From contig NZ_CP060395.1 in NCBI RefSeq assembly GCF_015840335.1, positions 1,240,001-1,304,000 on the forward strand: 64,000 nt of DNA. Reading direction: 5' to 3'. Within the stretch, counting starts at the first letter, position 1. Every line of letters begins with the position of its first letter. This document shows, in pieces, positions 37,859 through 48,100 of this stretch. A program made the position numbers and the translations under genes. The notes beneath the pieces were generated by a model. It did not search any database. It had not been told where the DNA came from and saw only the letters and a list, made by a program, of their open reading frames with translations. This DNA comes from Synechococcus sp. CBW1108 (GTDB taxonomy: Bacteria > Cyanobacteriota > Cyanobacteriia > PCC-6307 > Cyanobiaceae).

Positions 37859-39016
37859 TCAGGCCTCCACCATGCGTCCCTTTTGCGGGAACAGGCCTGC
37901 AGGCCTGAACTGCAGGAAGACGACGATCAGCACGAACACCAGCACCTTTGCCATCGATGTGGTGGCAAAAAAGGTGATCGTCTCGTTCAGGCCGGCGGGC
38001 ATCGTCGGCCAAAGCAACAGGAGGGAACCAGAGCCGAGCACATAGCTCAAGATGCCGATGCCGAGGGCCGCCACCACGGTGCCGAGCAGCTTGCCGACCC
38101 CACCGAGTACCACGACCATGAAGCAATCAACGATGTAATTACCGCCAAGGTTTGGGCCCACCGAACCCAGCAGGGTGACGGCAACACCGGCCACCCCGGC
38201 CAGCCCCGAGCCAACCAGAAAGGTGAGGGCGTCGACCTTTTGGGTGGGGATGCCAAGGCAACTGCTCATCGGCCTGTTCTGGGTGACGGCCCGAATGCGG
38301 ATACCCCAAACACTCTTCTGCAGGAACCAGTTCACCGCCACAAGGGCAATTGCCGTCAGCGCGATGATGAACAGACGGCCGGTGGGCATTGTCACCCCCG
38401 CCAAATCGATCGAACCACGCAGCCACTGAGGCGCCGTGACATCAATGTTGCGAGCACTGAACCAAGGCTGATCCAGGGCTCTCACGCTGCCAAGGGCCGA
38501 AGCCAGCCCAATACCCAGAACGCCGGCCAACACCCAGCCGCCAACGCCAAGCAGCGGCGCCCAACGCCTCTGCCACCAGATCTGGGGGGTGAGACGCGGC
38601 GCGAACATCCCCAGCAACACCGCCAGCAGCAAGCCGAGAAAGAAGGCCGTGGAAACTGAACGCACGAACTGCTGCAGGATCAGGCTGACGCCCCAGGTGG
38701 CCAGCAAGGTTTCCAGGGGACGGCCGTAGAGGCGCCTAATCACCGTCTTCTCGAGAAGCAGCCCGGCCAAGCCACTAACCAGGAAGGCGATCGGTATCGC
38801 AATCAGTAAATAGATGGGGAAGAGGCCGGAAAGGGGGCCGTTCTTGAGCAGGTTCTGCACCACGAAGGTGGTGTAGGCGCCGAGCATCATCAACTCCCCA
38901 TGGGCCATGTTGATGACACCCATCAGGCCGAAGACCACAGCGAGGCCAAGCGCCGCCAGCATCAGCACCGAGCCGATCGCCAGCCCGTTGAAGAGCGTGT
39001 CGTAAAGAGCTGTCAT
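37859..39016 (-). CDS. urtB: Urea ABC transporter, permease UrtB
   Basis: This LivH-like membrane permease has NGLAIGSVLMLAALGLAVVF and GLMGVINMAHGELMMLGAYT near the N-terminus and GIRIRAVTQNRPMSSCLGIP in the coupling loop. The ATG at 39016 gives 385 residues and starts directly at the conserved LYDTLFNG; the frame is open nine codons further. The message segment between urtA and urtB contains a terminator-like hairpin, so urtB may be expressed at a lower level than urtA. Confidence 0.95.
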   Translation of the reverse strand: MTALYDTLFNGLAIGSVLMLAALGLAVVFGLMGVINMAHGELMMLGAYTTFVVQNLLKNGPLSGLFPIYLLIAIPIAFLVSGLAGLLLEKTVIRRLYGRPLETLLATWGVSLILQQFVRSVSTAFFLGLLLAVLLGMFAPRLTPQIWWQRRWAPLLGVGGWVLAGVLGIGLASALGSVRALDQPWFSARNIDVTAPQWLRGSIDLAGVTMPTGRLFIIALTAIALVAVNWFLQKSVWGIRIRAVTQNRPMSSCLGIPTQKVDALTFLVGSGLAGVAGVAVTLLGSVGPNLGGNYIVDCFMVVVLGGVGKLLGTVVAALGIGILSYVLGSGSLLLLWPTMPAGLNETITFFATTSMAKVLVFVLIVVFLQFRPAGLFPQKGRMVEA

Positions 39017-39040
39017 GGAGTCCCGAAGGGGACAAAGGAA

Positions 39041-39082
39041 CAAAAATAAAAAAGGGGAAGAAGACTAAATGTCTCCCCCCCC
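39041..39082 (-). terminator. Rho-independent-type terminator between urtA and urtB
   Basis: On the minus strand, GGGGGGGGAGAC (39082-39071), loop ATTTA and GTCTTCTTCCCC (39065-39054) form a 12-bp stem with three G-U pairs, followed by TTTTTTATTTTTG. It begins 24 bp after the urtA stop and ends before the urtB start. This is the form of an intrinsic terminator and probably lets only part of the transcripts continue into urtBCDE. Confidence 0.8.
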
Positions 39083-39105
39083 TGCAGCTAATCAAAGTGG
39101 GCTGA

Positions 39106-40398
39106 TCACATCTTGAACTTGCCAGCGTCAGGACGATCCTGCGTCCAATCGCAGGTGTAGCCCTTGGTTTCGGGAACGAACTGGTTCCAGGCAATCGGCT
39201 TGAGCACACCCTTATCTTCGATGATCTTGAACATGCCGTCCTTTTGGACCTCACCAATCATCACCAGCTCGGTGGTGTGATGGTTGGGCTGCACCTCGAT
39301 CTTGCCCTGGGGGGCATCGAAAGTAACCCCGATTAGCGATTTGCGCACGGCGCTGTTGTCAACGCTATTGGCCTTCTCCGCTCCAGCGGCCCAGAGATAG
39401 ATCATGTTGTAGGCAGATTCAGCCGGGTCGTTGGTGACTCGGTTTTCGCCATATTTGGCCTTGAAGTTCTTGGTGAACTCCTTGGAAGCTGGTGTATCCA
39501 GGCTCTGGAAGAAATTCCAGGCCGCATAGGTGCCTTCCAGGTACTCAGGGCCGATTGCCGCAACCTCCTCCTCAGCAATTGAGAAGCTCATGATCGCGTA
39601 GCCGTTGGCAGGGGTGATGCCAGCAGCCTTCATCTGCTTGAAGAAGGCAACGTTGCTATCGCCATTAAGGGTGTTGACGATCACGCCACCCTTGGGCAGG
39701 GCCTGCTTGATCTTGGCAATGATCGGAGCCACCTCAGTGTTGCCAAGTGGCAGGTAGTCCTCACCCACCAGGTTGCCGCCCTCAACCTTGAGCTGCTCCT
39801 TCATGATCGTGTTCGCGGTGCGCGGATACACGTAGTCGGAGCCCACTAGGAAGAAGTCCTTGCCCTTGTTCTTCAGCAGCCAGGAGACCGCGGGTTCCGC
39901 CTGCTGATTGGGGGTAGCACCGCTGTAGAAAATGTTCTTGGAGCACTCCTGACCTTCGTATTGGATCGGATAGAAGAGGAAGTGATCCTTGGCTTCAAAC
40001 ACCGGCAGCATCGCCTTGCGGCTAGCTGAGGTCCAGCCACCAAACACCACAGCCACCTGATCCTGATCGATCAGTTTTTTGGCTTTCTCAGCGAAGGTGG
40101 GCCAGTCAGAGGCACCATCTTCTTCGACGGGAACAATCTTCAGCTTTTTGCCCTCGATGGTGATCCCGCCCTTGGCGTTGATCTCCTCGATCGCCATCAA
40201 CTCGGCTTCAGCCACCGTGTTTTCGGAGATGGCCATGGTGCCTGAGCGGGAATGCAAAATCCCCACCTTCACTTCACCATCAAAATCGCCAGAGGCTTTT
40301 TCGCCGCCGCCGCAGGCCACGAGCGAAAGGCTGGCTGCCATCGCCGTAGCGCCAGCGACGTAACGCATGGTGGTTTTGCGCATCAGGGAAGACTTCAT
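39106..40398 (-). CDS. urtA: Urea ABC transporter, substrate-binding protein UrtA
   Basis: This is the periplasmic urea-binding protein. The ATG at 40398 has AGGAG eight bases upstream and gives about 430 residues. The N-terminus is a lipoprotein signal (AASLSLVACGGG, lipobox Cys). The mature part shows the UrtA features VKVGILHSRSGTMAISE, VFGGWTSASRKAMLPVFE and GQECSKNIFYSGATPNQQ. The frame stays open 64 codons further upstream across the promoter, which is rejected. A probable NtcA promoter sits 55-97 bp upstream of the start. Confidence 0.96.
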   Translation of the reverse strand: MKSSLMRKTTMRYVAGATAMAASLSLVACGGGEKASGDFDGEVKVGILHSRSGTMAISENTVAEAELMAIEEINAKGGITIEGKKLKIVPVEEDGASDWPTFAEKAKKLIDQDQVAVVFGGWTSASRKAMLPVFEAKDHFLFYPIQYEGQECSKNIFYSGATPNQQAEPAVSWLLKNKGKDFFLVGSDYVYPRTANTIMKEQLKVEGGNLVGEDYLPLGNTEVAPIIAKIKQALPKGGVIVNTLNGDSNVAFFKQMKAAGITPANGYAIMSFSIAEEEVAAIGPEYLEGTYAAWNFFQSLDTPASKEFTKNFKAKYGENRVTNDPAESAYNMIYLWAAGAEKANSVDNSAVRKSLIGVTFDAPQGKIEVQPNHHTTELVMIGEVQKDGMFKIIEDKGVLKPIAWNQFVPETKGYTCDWTQDRPDAGKFKM

Positions 40399-40452
40399 AA
40401 AAACTCCTACGGGAAACCGCTGAATGTTCCGCTTCTGCTCAGCGGTTGTAGG

Positions 40453-40495
40453 AAGGTATCCAGTAGTCCCATTTTGGCTTTGTAGCGGTTGCAAC
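40453..40495 (-). promoter_or_regulatory. Probable NtcA-activated promoter of urtA
   Basis: On the minus strand a GTT-N8-TAC element (40495-40482, inner bases GCAACCGC) differs by one base from the NtcA consensus GTA-N8-TAC. It is followed, after exactly 23 bp, by TACCTT (40458-40453), which fits the TAN3T -10 box. The spacing is that of class II NtcA promoters, and urea transport genes are known NtcA targets in cyanobacteria. Confidence 0.6.
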
Positions 40496-40517
40496 GGTTC
40501 CACTAAAAGCAAGCCAA

Positions 40518-41114
40518 TTAGGGCAGCTGGGCCCACAAAAACTGCTCCACCGCCTCCAGCCCTTCGCCGCTGCGGATGTTGGTGAAGCACCAGGGGCGCC
40601 CAGGGCGCATGCGCTCGGTATCCGCTGCCATCACCTCAAGGATGGCCCCCACCATCGGGGCCAGATCGATCTTGTTGATCACCAGCAGGTCGGAGCGGGT
40701 GATCCCCGGACCGCCCTTGCGGGGGATCTTGTCGCCAGCGGCGACATCGATCACGTAGATGCAGAGATCCACCAGTTCCGGGCTGAAGCTGGCAGCCAGG
40801 TTGTCGCCGCCGCTCTCCACCAGCACCAGATCCAGATCGGGAAAGGCCGCCTCCAGCTCGGCCACCGCAGCTCGGTTGATCGAACAGTCCTCACGGATGG
40901 CGGTGTGGGGGCAGCCACCGGTTTCGACGCCGCGGATGCGTTCGGGCTCTAGGGCCCCAACTCGGGTGAGGAACTGGGCGTCTTCCTGGGTGTAGATGTC
41001 GTTGGTGACAACCGCCAGCTGCAGGCGATCGCGCAGCCGCCGGCACAGGGCCTCCACCAGGGCCGTTTTGCCCGAGCCCACCGGCCCAGCTACGCCCACC
41101 CGCAGCTTGCTCAT
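40518..41114 (-). CDS. ureG: Urease accessory GTPase UreG
   Basis: This 198-residue SIMIBI GTPase uses GTP hydrolysis to deliver nickel to urease. P-loop [32 protein letters not shown], the nickel-binding Cys-Pro-His in [17 protein letters not shown], and the base-recognition NKIDLAP are all present. There is no His-rich N-terminus. It is the last gene of ureE-ureF-ureG, nine bases after ureF, and lies beside the urtA promoter. Confidence 0.96.
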   Translation of the reverse strand: MSKLRVGVAGPVGSGKTALVEALCRRLRDRLQLAVVTNDIYTQEDAQFLTRVGALEPERIRGVETGGCPHTAIREDCSINRAAVAELEAAFPDLDLVLVESGGDNLAASFSPELVDLCIYVIDVAAGDKIPRKGGPGITRSDLLVINKIDLAPMVGAILEVMAADTERMRPGRPWCFTNIRSGEGLEAVEQFLWAQLP

Positions 41115-41123
41115 CCGATCCGC

Positions 41124-41765
41124 TCAGCTGCGAAACAGCCTGGAGTACAGCTCGGCGTGGCGCAACTGGGCCAGACCCGCACCCACACCACCGCTCCAGA
41201 GCTGATCTGGATCGGCAGCCGCCAGTTCCAGGGCCCGCTCGGCAATCAAAGGCGCCAGGCCCAGCTGTAGGCGCTGGGCCTCGGTGGGTCCTAGGGGCAC
41301 CAGCCGCAAGGCCGCACTGAGCTGGTTTGCCACCCAGCCATACAAGTAGGCCTCCACCAGCTCGGTGGCAGCAACCTCCAGGGCGCGGCCCGCCAGGGCA
41401 AAGGCTGCTGGCCAGGCCAGGTTCAAGGCGGGCGGATTGAAGCCCAGATCGGCCAGCAGCCCCAGCAGCGACGCCCCCATCTGACGCTGCTGGGCGCGCA
41501 CCTCGGCCGCCTCCCGCAGGGCCAGCAACCAGCTGTCGCGCTCGCGCAATTCGGCCACCTCAGCCAGCAGCAAGCCCGGCAGGCTCGCCGCCTCCAGCGC
41601 CAGGGTGCCGCGCTGCAGCTCGGCCTCCAACCAGCGCCTCACCCCAGCCCCATCCAGCAAAAGCCCGCGCTGCACCAGCACCTCCACACCCTCCGAATAA
41701 CTGAAGGCCCCCACCGGCAGCGCCGGGCTGATCAGTTGAAACAAGCGCAGCCGGCTAGTGGTCAT
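41124..41765 (-). CDS. ureF: Urease accessory protein UreF
   Basis: This all-helical urease chaperone acts with UreD/UreG as a GTPase-activating and fidelity factor. The ATG at 41765 gives 213 residues beginning RLRLFQLISPALPVGAFSYS, the typical UreF opening with SxSxG character. The C-terminal half carries the conserved FSRGLE-like LYSRLFRS end. It overlaps ureE by 11 bp. The frame continues upstream into ureE but there it is a shadow. Confidence 0.9.
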   Translation of the reverse strand: MTTSRLRLFQLISPALPVGAFSYSEGVEVLVQRGLLLDGAGVRRWLEAELQRGTLALEAASLPGLLLAEVAELRERDSWLLALREAAEVRAQQRQMGASLLGLLADLGFNPPALNLAWPAAFALAGRALEVAATELVEAYLYGWVANQLSAALRLVPLGPTEAQRLQLGLAPLIAERALELAAADPDQLWSGGVGAGLAQLRHAELYSRLFRS

Positions 41766-42261
41766 GGCTTTGGCTGTGGCCGTGGGCGGAGCCGTAGGCA
41801 CCGGACTCGGGCTGAAAGGGGGCCTGCAGCTGGCCCACCTGCAGACCGCGATGCTCCAGCAGGTGGGCCAGCACAGAATCGGCGAGCAGGCGCAGTTCAC
41901 CAGCCCTGATCTCCATCGCCACATGGCGATTGCCGAGGTGATAGGCGGCCTGGAGCAGGGCCAGGGGATCGGCGCTGCGCACCTGCATCAGCTCCTCCAG
42001 CGCCGCCCGCACCTGCACCAGCGGTTCGGCAGCCGTGGCGGCCAGCCACTCACCGGGCTGCAGGGCTGCCCCCCGGGGCAGCTGCAGCAGCACCTGCCTG
42101 CCACAGGCAGTGCAACGCAAACCCCGCAGCTGGGTGCGCTCCGCCGCCGAAAGGGCCAGCACCAAGCCAGGAACGGCCCCCGGGCTGGCGGCCAGCCCGC
42201 GCTCACGCAGCACCAACGGCCGGTCAGCAGGCTCAGAGCTGGCCATCGCCGGGTGCACCAT
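41755..42261 (-). CDS. ureE: Urease accessory nickel metallochaperone UreE
   Basis: This is the nickel-binding urease chaperone. The N-terminal peptide-binding domain (RPLVLRERGLAASPG..., LRGLRCTACGRQVLLQLPRG) and the C-terminal metal-binding domain (AAYHLGNRHVAMEIRAGELR) are recognisable. The tail ends in a short His cluster (HGHSQSHDH) that would add nickel sites. The start is ATG 42261 or 42246, giving 163-168 residues; longer frames cross ureD. Only 21 bp separate it from the divergent ureD start. Confidence 0.9.
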   Translation of the reverse strand: MVHPAMASSEPADRPLVLRERGLAASPGAVPGLVLALSAAERTQLRGLRCTACGRQVLLQLPRGAALQPGEWLAATAAEPLVQVRAALEELMQVRSADPLALLQAAYHLGNRHVAMEIRAGELRLLADSVLAHLLEHRGLQVGQLQAPFQPESGAYGSAHGHSQSHDH

Positions 42262-42282
42262 GGTCTTTAAACAGCATGCCTG

Positions 42283-43209
42283 GTGAATCATCCCAACACC
42301 ATTGCGGCAGGCCGCTGGCACGGCGCCGCTGAGCTGGAGTTCACGGCCCGGCAGGGCAGTCCGGGGGAGCCGACTGCAACTGTGCACCAGGGCTGGGCCA
42401 CCTCCCCCCTGAAATTGCAACGGGCCTACCCCCAGGCAGACGGCCGCTGCGAATTGCCCCTCCTGCACACCGCCGGCGGCCTGGTGGGGGGCGACCAACT
42501 CACGCTGCGGGCCCACCTCGCCCCAGGCAGCCAGGCCCTGATCACCAGCGTGGCGGCCCAGAAGGTTTACGGCACGGTGGGGCGCTCCCGTTTGGTGCCG
42601 CAGGGCCAGTGGGCCCGGCAGAGCCTGCACTTCAGCCTTGAAGCCGGCAGCGACCTGGAATGGCTGCCCCAGGAGTTGGTGCTGTTTGCCGGCGGACTGC
42701 TGGAGCAGAACCTCACGGTGGAGCTAGCAGCGGGGGCCAGCTGGCTGGGCATGGACGTCGTGCGGCTGGGCCGCAGCGCCGCCGGCGAAACCCTGGGCCA
42801 GGGGTGCTGGCGTTCACGGCTGCAGATTTGCCGCCGCGGCCCCGAAGGCCGCCGCTGGGAGCTGGTGGATCCCCTGGAAATCAGCGGCGCCCAACTCGCA
42901 GCAGAACACGGCATGGCCGGCCAACCGGTGCTGGGATCGCTGGTGTGGGCAGCGCCGCAGCCCCTGGGGGCCGCTGCCCTGGCCCAGCTGCTGGCCGACT
43001 GCCGCAGCGACCGCCAGGGCCTGGAGGGCGAGATGGCCTGCGGCGCCCTAGACCAAGGCCTAATCGCCCGCTACCGCGGCCCGTCCAGTCAGGCGGCCCG
43101 GTTTTGGTTCACCAGGCTATGGGCCCGGATCCGGGCCGCACGGGGCCTCTGCGCCCCGGAATTGCCCCGGGTATGGCCCTTCCAGGAACAGCCCTTGGGT
43201 TCAGGCTGA
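42283..43209 (+). CDS. ureD: Urease accessory protein UreD
   Basis: This 308-residue scaffold protein of urease maturation binds apo-urease and recruits UreF and UreG. Family elements are RWHGAAELEFTAR, PLKLQRAYP, LLHTAGGLVGGDQLTLRAHL, ALITSVAAQKVYG and FFAGG-like LVLFAGGLLEQNLTVEL. The start is a GTG only 21 bp from the divergent ureE start, so the promoter of each gene must overlap the other's coding region. It is followed by ureA after 37 bp. Confidence 0.92.
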   Translation: MNHPNTIAAGRWHGAAELEFTARQGSPGEPTATVHQGWATSPLKLQRAYPQADGRCELPLLHTAGGLVGGDQLTLRAHLAPGSQALITSVAAQKVYGTVGRSRLVPQGQWARQSLHFSLEAGSDLEWLPQELVLFAGGLLEQNLTVELAAGASWLGMDVVRLGRSAAGETLGQGCWRSRLQICRRGPEGRRWELVDPLEISGAQLAAEHGMAGQPVLGSLVWAAPQPLGAAALAQLLADCRSDRQGLEGEMACGALDQGLIARYRGPSSQAARFWFTRLWARIRAARGLCAPELPRVWPFQEQPLGSG

Positions 43210-43246
43210 ACGGGTCAAGGCGCCCTAAAGCTGCCAAAGTTGGGCC

Positions 43247-43549
43247 ATGCACCTAACCCCCCAGGAAAAGGACAAGCTGCTGATTGTCACCGCCGCCCTG
43301 CTGGCAGAGAGGCGGCTCAACCGCGGCCTGCGGCTCAACCACCCTGAGGCGGTGGCCTGGCTCAGCTTTCAAGTGATCGAGGGCGCCCGCGACGGCAAGA
43401 CCGTTGCCGCCCTGATGGCCGAGGGCAGCACCTGGCTGAGCTGTGAACAGGTGATGGAGGGGGTGGCGGAGCTGGTGAGCGAAGTACAGATCGAGGCGAT
43501 GTTTCCCGACGGCACCAAGCTTGTGACCCTGCACAACCCGATCCGCTGA
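43247..43549 (+). CDS. ureA: Urease gamma subunit
   Basis: This 100-residue structural subunit of the trimeric urease has [20 protein letters not shown] at the start and [40 protein letters not shown] and [11 protein letters not shown], which cover the whole conserved UreA. The end LVTLHNPIR is the usual C-terminus. It lies 26 bp before ureB in ureDABC. Confidence 0.97.
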   Translation: MHLTPQEKDKLLIVTAALLAERRLNRGLRLNHPEAVAWLSFQVIEGARDGKTVAALMAEGSTWLSCEQVMEGVAELVSEVQIEAMFPDGTKLVTLHNPIR

Positions 43550-43575
43550 TCGCTGCCCCCCAACCCCGATCCGCC

Positions 43576-43893
43576 ATGCCCCCCCTGATCCCTGGTGAAC
43601 TGCTGCCCGAACCCGGCGAGATCGTGCTCAACGCCGGCCGGCCCGTGACAACGCTGCTGGTGGCCAACACGGGCGATCGGCCCGTGCAGGTGGGCTCCCA
43701 CTTCCACTTCTTTGAGGCCAACAGCGCCCTGGAGTTCGACCGCGACGCGGCCCGCGGCCTGCGGCTCGACATTCCCGCCGGCACGGCTATTCGCTTCGAG
43801 CCCGGCGACAGCCGCGAGGTACAGCTGGTGCCCTTCGCCGGCGAGCGCCGCATCTTCGGCTTCAACGGCTTGGTCAACGGCCCGCTCGATTAA
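43576..43893 (+). CDS. ureB: Urease beta subunit
   Basis: This 105-residue subunit contains the conserved [33 protein letters not shown]-like [20 protein letters not shown] and [20 protein letters not shown], and ends with [15 protein letters not shown]. It packs with UreA and UreC in the mature trimer. It is separated from ureC by 12 bp. Confidence 0.97.
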   Translation: MPPLIPGELLPEPGEIVLNAGRPVTTLLVANTGDRPVQVGSHFHFFEANSALEFDRDAARGLRLDIPAGTAIRFEPGDSREVQLVPFAGERRIFGFNGLVNGPLD

Positions 43894-43905
43894 CCCTTTT
43901 TTTAC

Positions 43906-45630
<1,725 letters not shown>

Positions 45631-45707
45631 CCGGGCTTCCGTATCAATACACACCGGCGATAACCCCGCCGGCTGGACATGATCCCGCCACGTCGAGGGG
45701 GTGATCC

Positions 45708-47147
45708 ATGTTCACGGAATACAAACCCAACAAGGGCTACGACGAATATTTCAGCGCCGCCGACCAGCCCCGCAGCGCCCTGAGGCCCCTGGTCTCCTCC
45801 CTGGGTCAGCTGGGCCTCGACGAACTCAACCGCAACCATGCCGCCGCCGGAGTGCTCCTGCGGAGGCTGGGGGCCACCTTTCGCCTCAACGATTCCGGCA
45901 GCCAGGGGGGGGAGCGGATCCTGCCCTTTGATCCCCTGCCCCGGCTGATCAGCAACGACGACTGGCAGCGGCTGGAGGAGGGCCTGCTGCAGCGCCTGGA
46001 GGCGATAGACCTCTTTCTGGCCGACGTCTATGGCCCCCAGCAAATCCTGCGCGATGGCCTGATCCCCAGGGAAGACGTGGAGAGCTCCCAGGGCTGGCGG
46101 CCCCAGCTGCAGGGCTTCAAGCCGCCCCTGGGCCGCTGGTGCCACATCTCCGGCCTGGATCTGGTGCGCGACGGCCAGGGAGCCTGGCGGGTGCTGGAGG
46201 ACAACCTGCGCTGCCCCTCCGGCGTGGCCTACTTCCTGGAAAATCGCCGCGTGATGAAGCGGATGTTCCCGAGCCTGTTCTCAGGACGCACGGTGCAACC
46301 GATCGACGATTACCCCTCCCGCCTGCTGCAGACCCTGCGGGAGCTGGCCCACTGGACCGATACCCCCAAGGTGGTGCTGCTCACCCCGGGGGTTTTCAAC
46401 AGCGCTTACTTCGAGCACAGCTACCTGGCCCAGCAGATGGGCATCCAGCTGGTCGAGGGTCGCGACCTGATCTGCCAGGACGAGCGGGTGTGGATGCGCA
46501 GCACGGCTGGCCTGGAGCCCGTGGATGTGATCTACCGGCGCATCGATGACGACTTCCTCGATCCGGCAGTATTCCGCAGCGATTCAATGCTGGGGGTGCG
46601 GGGCCTGATGGCGGCCTACCGGGCCGGTCGGGTGGCGATCGCCAATGCCCCCGGCACCGGCGTCGCCGACGACAAGCTGATCTATGCCTACGTGCCGGAG
46701 ATGATTCGCTACTACCTAAGCGAGGAGCCGATCATCGAAAATGTGCCCACCTACCTCTGCTCCCGCCAGGAAGACCGGGCCTATGTGCTGGCCCACCTGG
46801 GCGAGTTGGTGGTCAAGGCGGTGGCTGAGGCCGGCGGTTACGGCATGCTGATCGGCCCCCATGCCAGCCCGGAGGAGATCGCCGAATTCGATGCCAAAAT
46901 CCAGGCTGATCCGCGCAATTACATCGCCCAGCCCACCCTGGAGCTCTCCACCGTGCCGTCGTTGAGCGAGGGTGAACTGTTCCCCTGCCACGTTGACCTG
47001 CGGCCCTACGTGCTGCGCGGCCGGGGCGCCTGGGTCAGCCCCGGTGGCCTCACCCGGGTGGCCCTGCGCCGGGGATCCCTGGTGGTGAACTCCTCCCAAG
47101 GGGGAGGCTGCAAGGACACCTGGATCGTGGCCGAGCAACCATGCTGA
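45708..47147 (+). CDS. Circularly permuted ATP-grasp protein (amide ligase family)
   Basis: This 479-residue protein of the DUF404/DUF407 permuted ATP-grasp family is predicted to ligate a carboxylate to an amine with ATP. Family elements include FRLNDSGSQGGERILPFDPL, LFLADVYGPQQIL, VLEDNLRCPSGVAYFLENRR, IDVIYRRIDDDFLDP-like VDVIYRRIDDDFLDP, GTGVADDKLIYAYVPEMIRY and a final VNSSQGGGCKDTWI. No product is known. It begins a four-gene run (with alpha-E, transglutaminase-like and DUF2126 genes) in which each gene overlaps the next; here ATG of the next gene overlaps this stop (ATGCTGA). Confidence 0.9.
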   Translation: MFTEYKPNKGYDEYFSAADQPRSALRPLVSSLGQLGLDELNRNHAAAGVLLRRLGATFRLNDSGSQGGERILPFDPLPRLISNDDWQRLEEGLLQRLEAIDLFLADVYGPQQILRDGLIPREDVESSQGWRPQLQGFKPPLGRWCHISGLDLVRDGQGAWRVLEDNLRCPSGVAYFLENRRVMKRMFPSLFSGRTVQPIDDYPSRLLQTLRELAHWTDTPKVVLLTPGVFNSAYFEHSYLAQQMGIQLVEGRDLICQDERVWMRSTAGLEPVDVIYRRIDDDFLDPAVFRSDSMLGVRGLMAAYRAGRVAIANAPGTGVADDKLIYAYVPEMIRYYLSEEPIIENVPTYLCSRQEDRAYVLAHLGELVVKAVAEAGGYGMLIGPHASPEEIAEFDAKIQADPRNYIAQPTLELSTVPSLSEGELFPCHVDLRPYVLRGRGAWVSPGGLTRVALRRGSLVVNSSQGGGCKDTWIVAEQPC

Positions 47148-48100
47148 GCCGCGTCGCCGATTCGCTGTACTGGATCAACCGCTATGTAGAGCGGGCTGAG
47201 AACATCTCCCGCTTCGTCGAGGTGAGTGAGGCCATGGCCCTCGACTGCCCTCCCGGCAGCGCCGAGCCCTGGCTGCCCCTGATCGATGCCAGTGGCGATC
47301 GGGAGTTGTTTGATCGGCTCTATCCGGCCGGCGGGCCCGAGCAGGTGGTGGAGTTTCTGGTGCGGGCAGAAGCCAACCCCCACAGCGTGGCCAACTGCAT
47401 CGCCATCGCCCGGGAAAACGCACGCCAGATCCGCGACGTGATCACCACCGAGATGTGGGAGCAGCTCAACGACATCTACTGGACCCTGCTTGACAGCGAA
47501 GGCTTCTGGAAACAGCAGCCCCAGGAGCAGTTGCGGGACATCCGTCGGGCCTGCCAGCTCTTCTATGGCATCACCGATGCCACCCTCAGCCGTGACCTCT
47601 CCTGGCACTTCAGCCGGCTGGGCCGACTGCTGGAGAGGGCCGACAAGACCACCCGCATCCTCGATGTCAAATACTTTCTGCTGTTGCCCTCCCCGGATGA
47701 GGTCGGCGGTGTGCTGGATGAACTGCAGTGGATCTCGCTGCTGCGCAGTGCCGGGGCCTATCAGATGTTCCGCCAGTCCCAGCAGCAGGCGATCGAACCG
47801 AAAGCCGTGGCCGCCTTTCTCCTACTGGATCCGATCTTTCCCCGGTCGGTGCGCTACTGCCTGGAGCGCATCAACGAAACCCTGCGCATCGTGCGGGGCC
47901 AGGCCGTGCCAGGTGCCCCCGATGAGCTCGAATGCCTCAGCGGTCTCACCCTGGCCCGCTGGAGCTACACGAGCATCGACGAGCTGATCGCCGGGGGATT
48001 GCACGAGTCGATCGACGATCTGCAAAGCGATCTCAACCGGCTCCATGATCTGGTCGAGCAGCGCTACTTCATCGCCGACTCCGCATGCGTGCCCGCGTAA
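47141..48100 (+). CDS. Alpha-E (DUF403) domain protein
   Basis: This 319-residue mostly helical protein begins LSRVADSLYWINRYVERAEN, the alpha-E signature, and carries further conserved stretches (SRDLSWHFSRLGRLLERADK and YCLERINETLRIVRG). Alpha-E proteins always accompany permuted ATP-grasp ligases and are thought to act with them, although their activity is unproven. It overlaps the ATP-grasp gene by 7 bp and the transglutaminase gene by 16 bp. Confidence 0.9.
   Translation: MLSRVADSLYWINRYVERAENISRFVEVSEAMALDCPPGSAEPWLPLIDASGDRELFDRLYPAGGPEQVVEFLVRAEANPHSVANCIAIARENARQIRDVITTEMWEQLNDIYWTLLDSEGFWKQQPQEQLRDIRRACQLFYGITDATLSRDLSWHFSRLGRLLERADKTTRILDVKYFLLLPSPDEVGGVLDELQWISLLRSAGAYQMFRQSQQQAIEPKAVAAFLLLDPIFPRSVRYCLERINETLRIVRGQAVPGAPDELECLSGLTLARWSYTSIDELIAGGLHESIDDLQSDLNRLHDLVEQRYFIADSACVPA

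Noticed and set aside
45641-45654. GTA-N8-CAC upstream of the ATP-grasp gene
   Set aside because: There is a one-base mismatch and no suitable -10 box 20-24 bp on; likely chance.
45654-45672. CCGGCG...CGCCGG hairpin after ureC
   Set aside because: It is a six-base stem with a GC-rich loop and no T-run, common by chance at this GC content.
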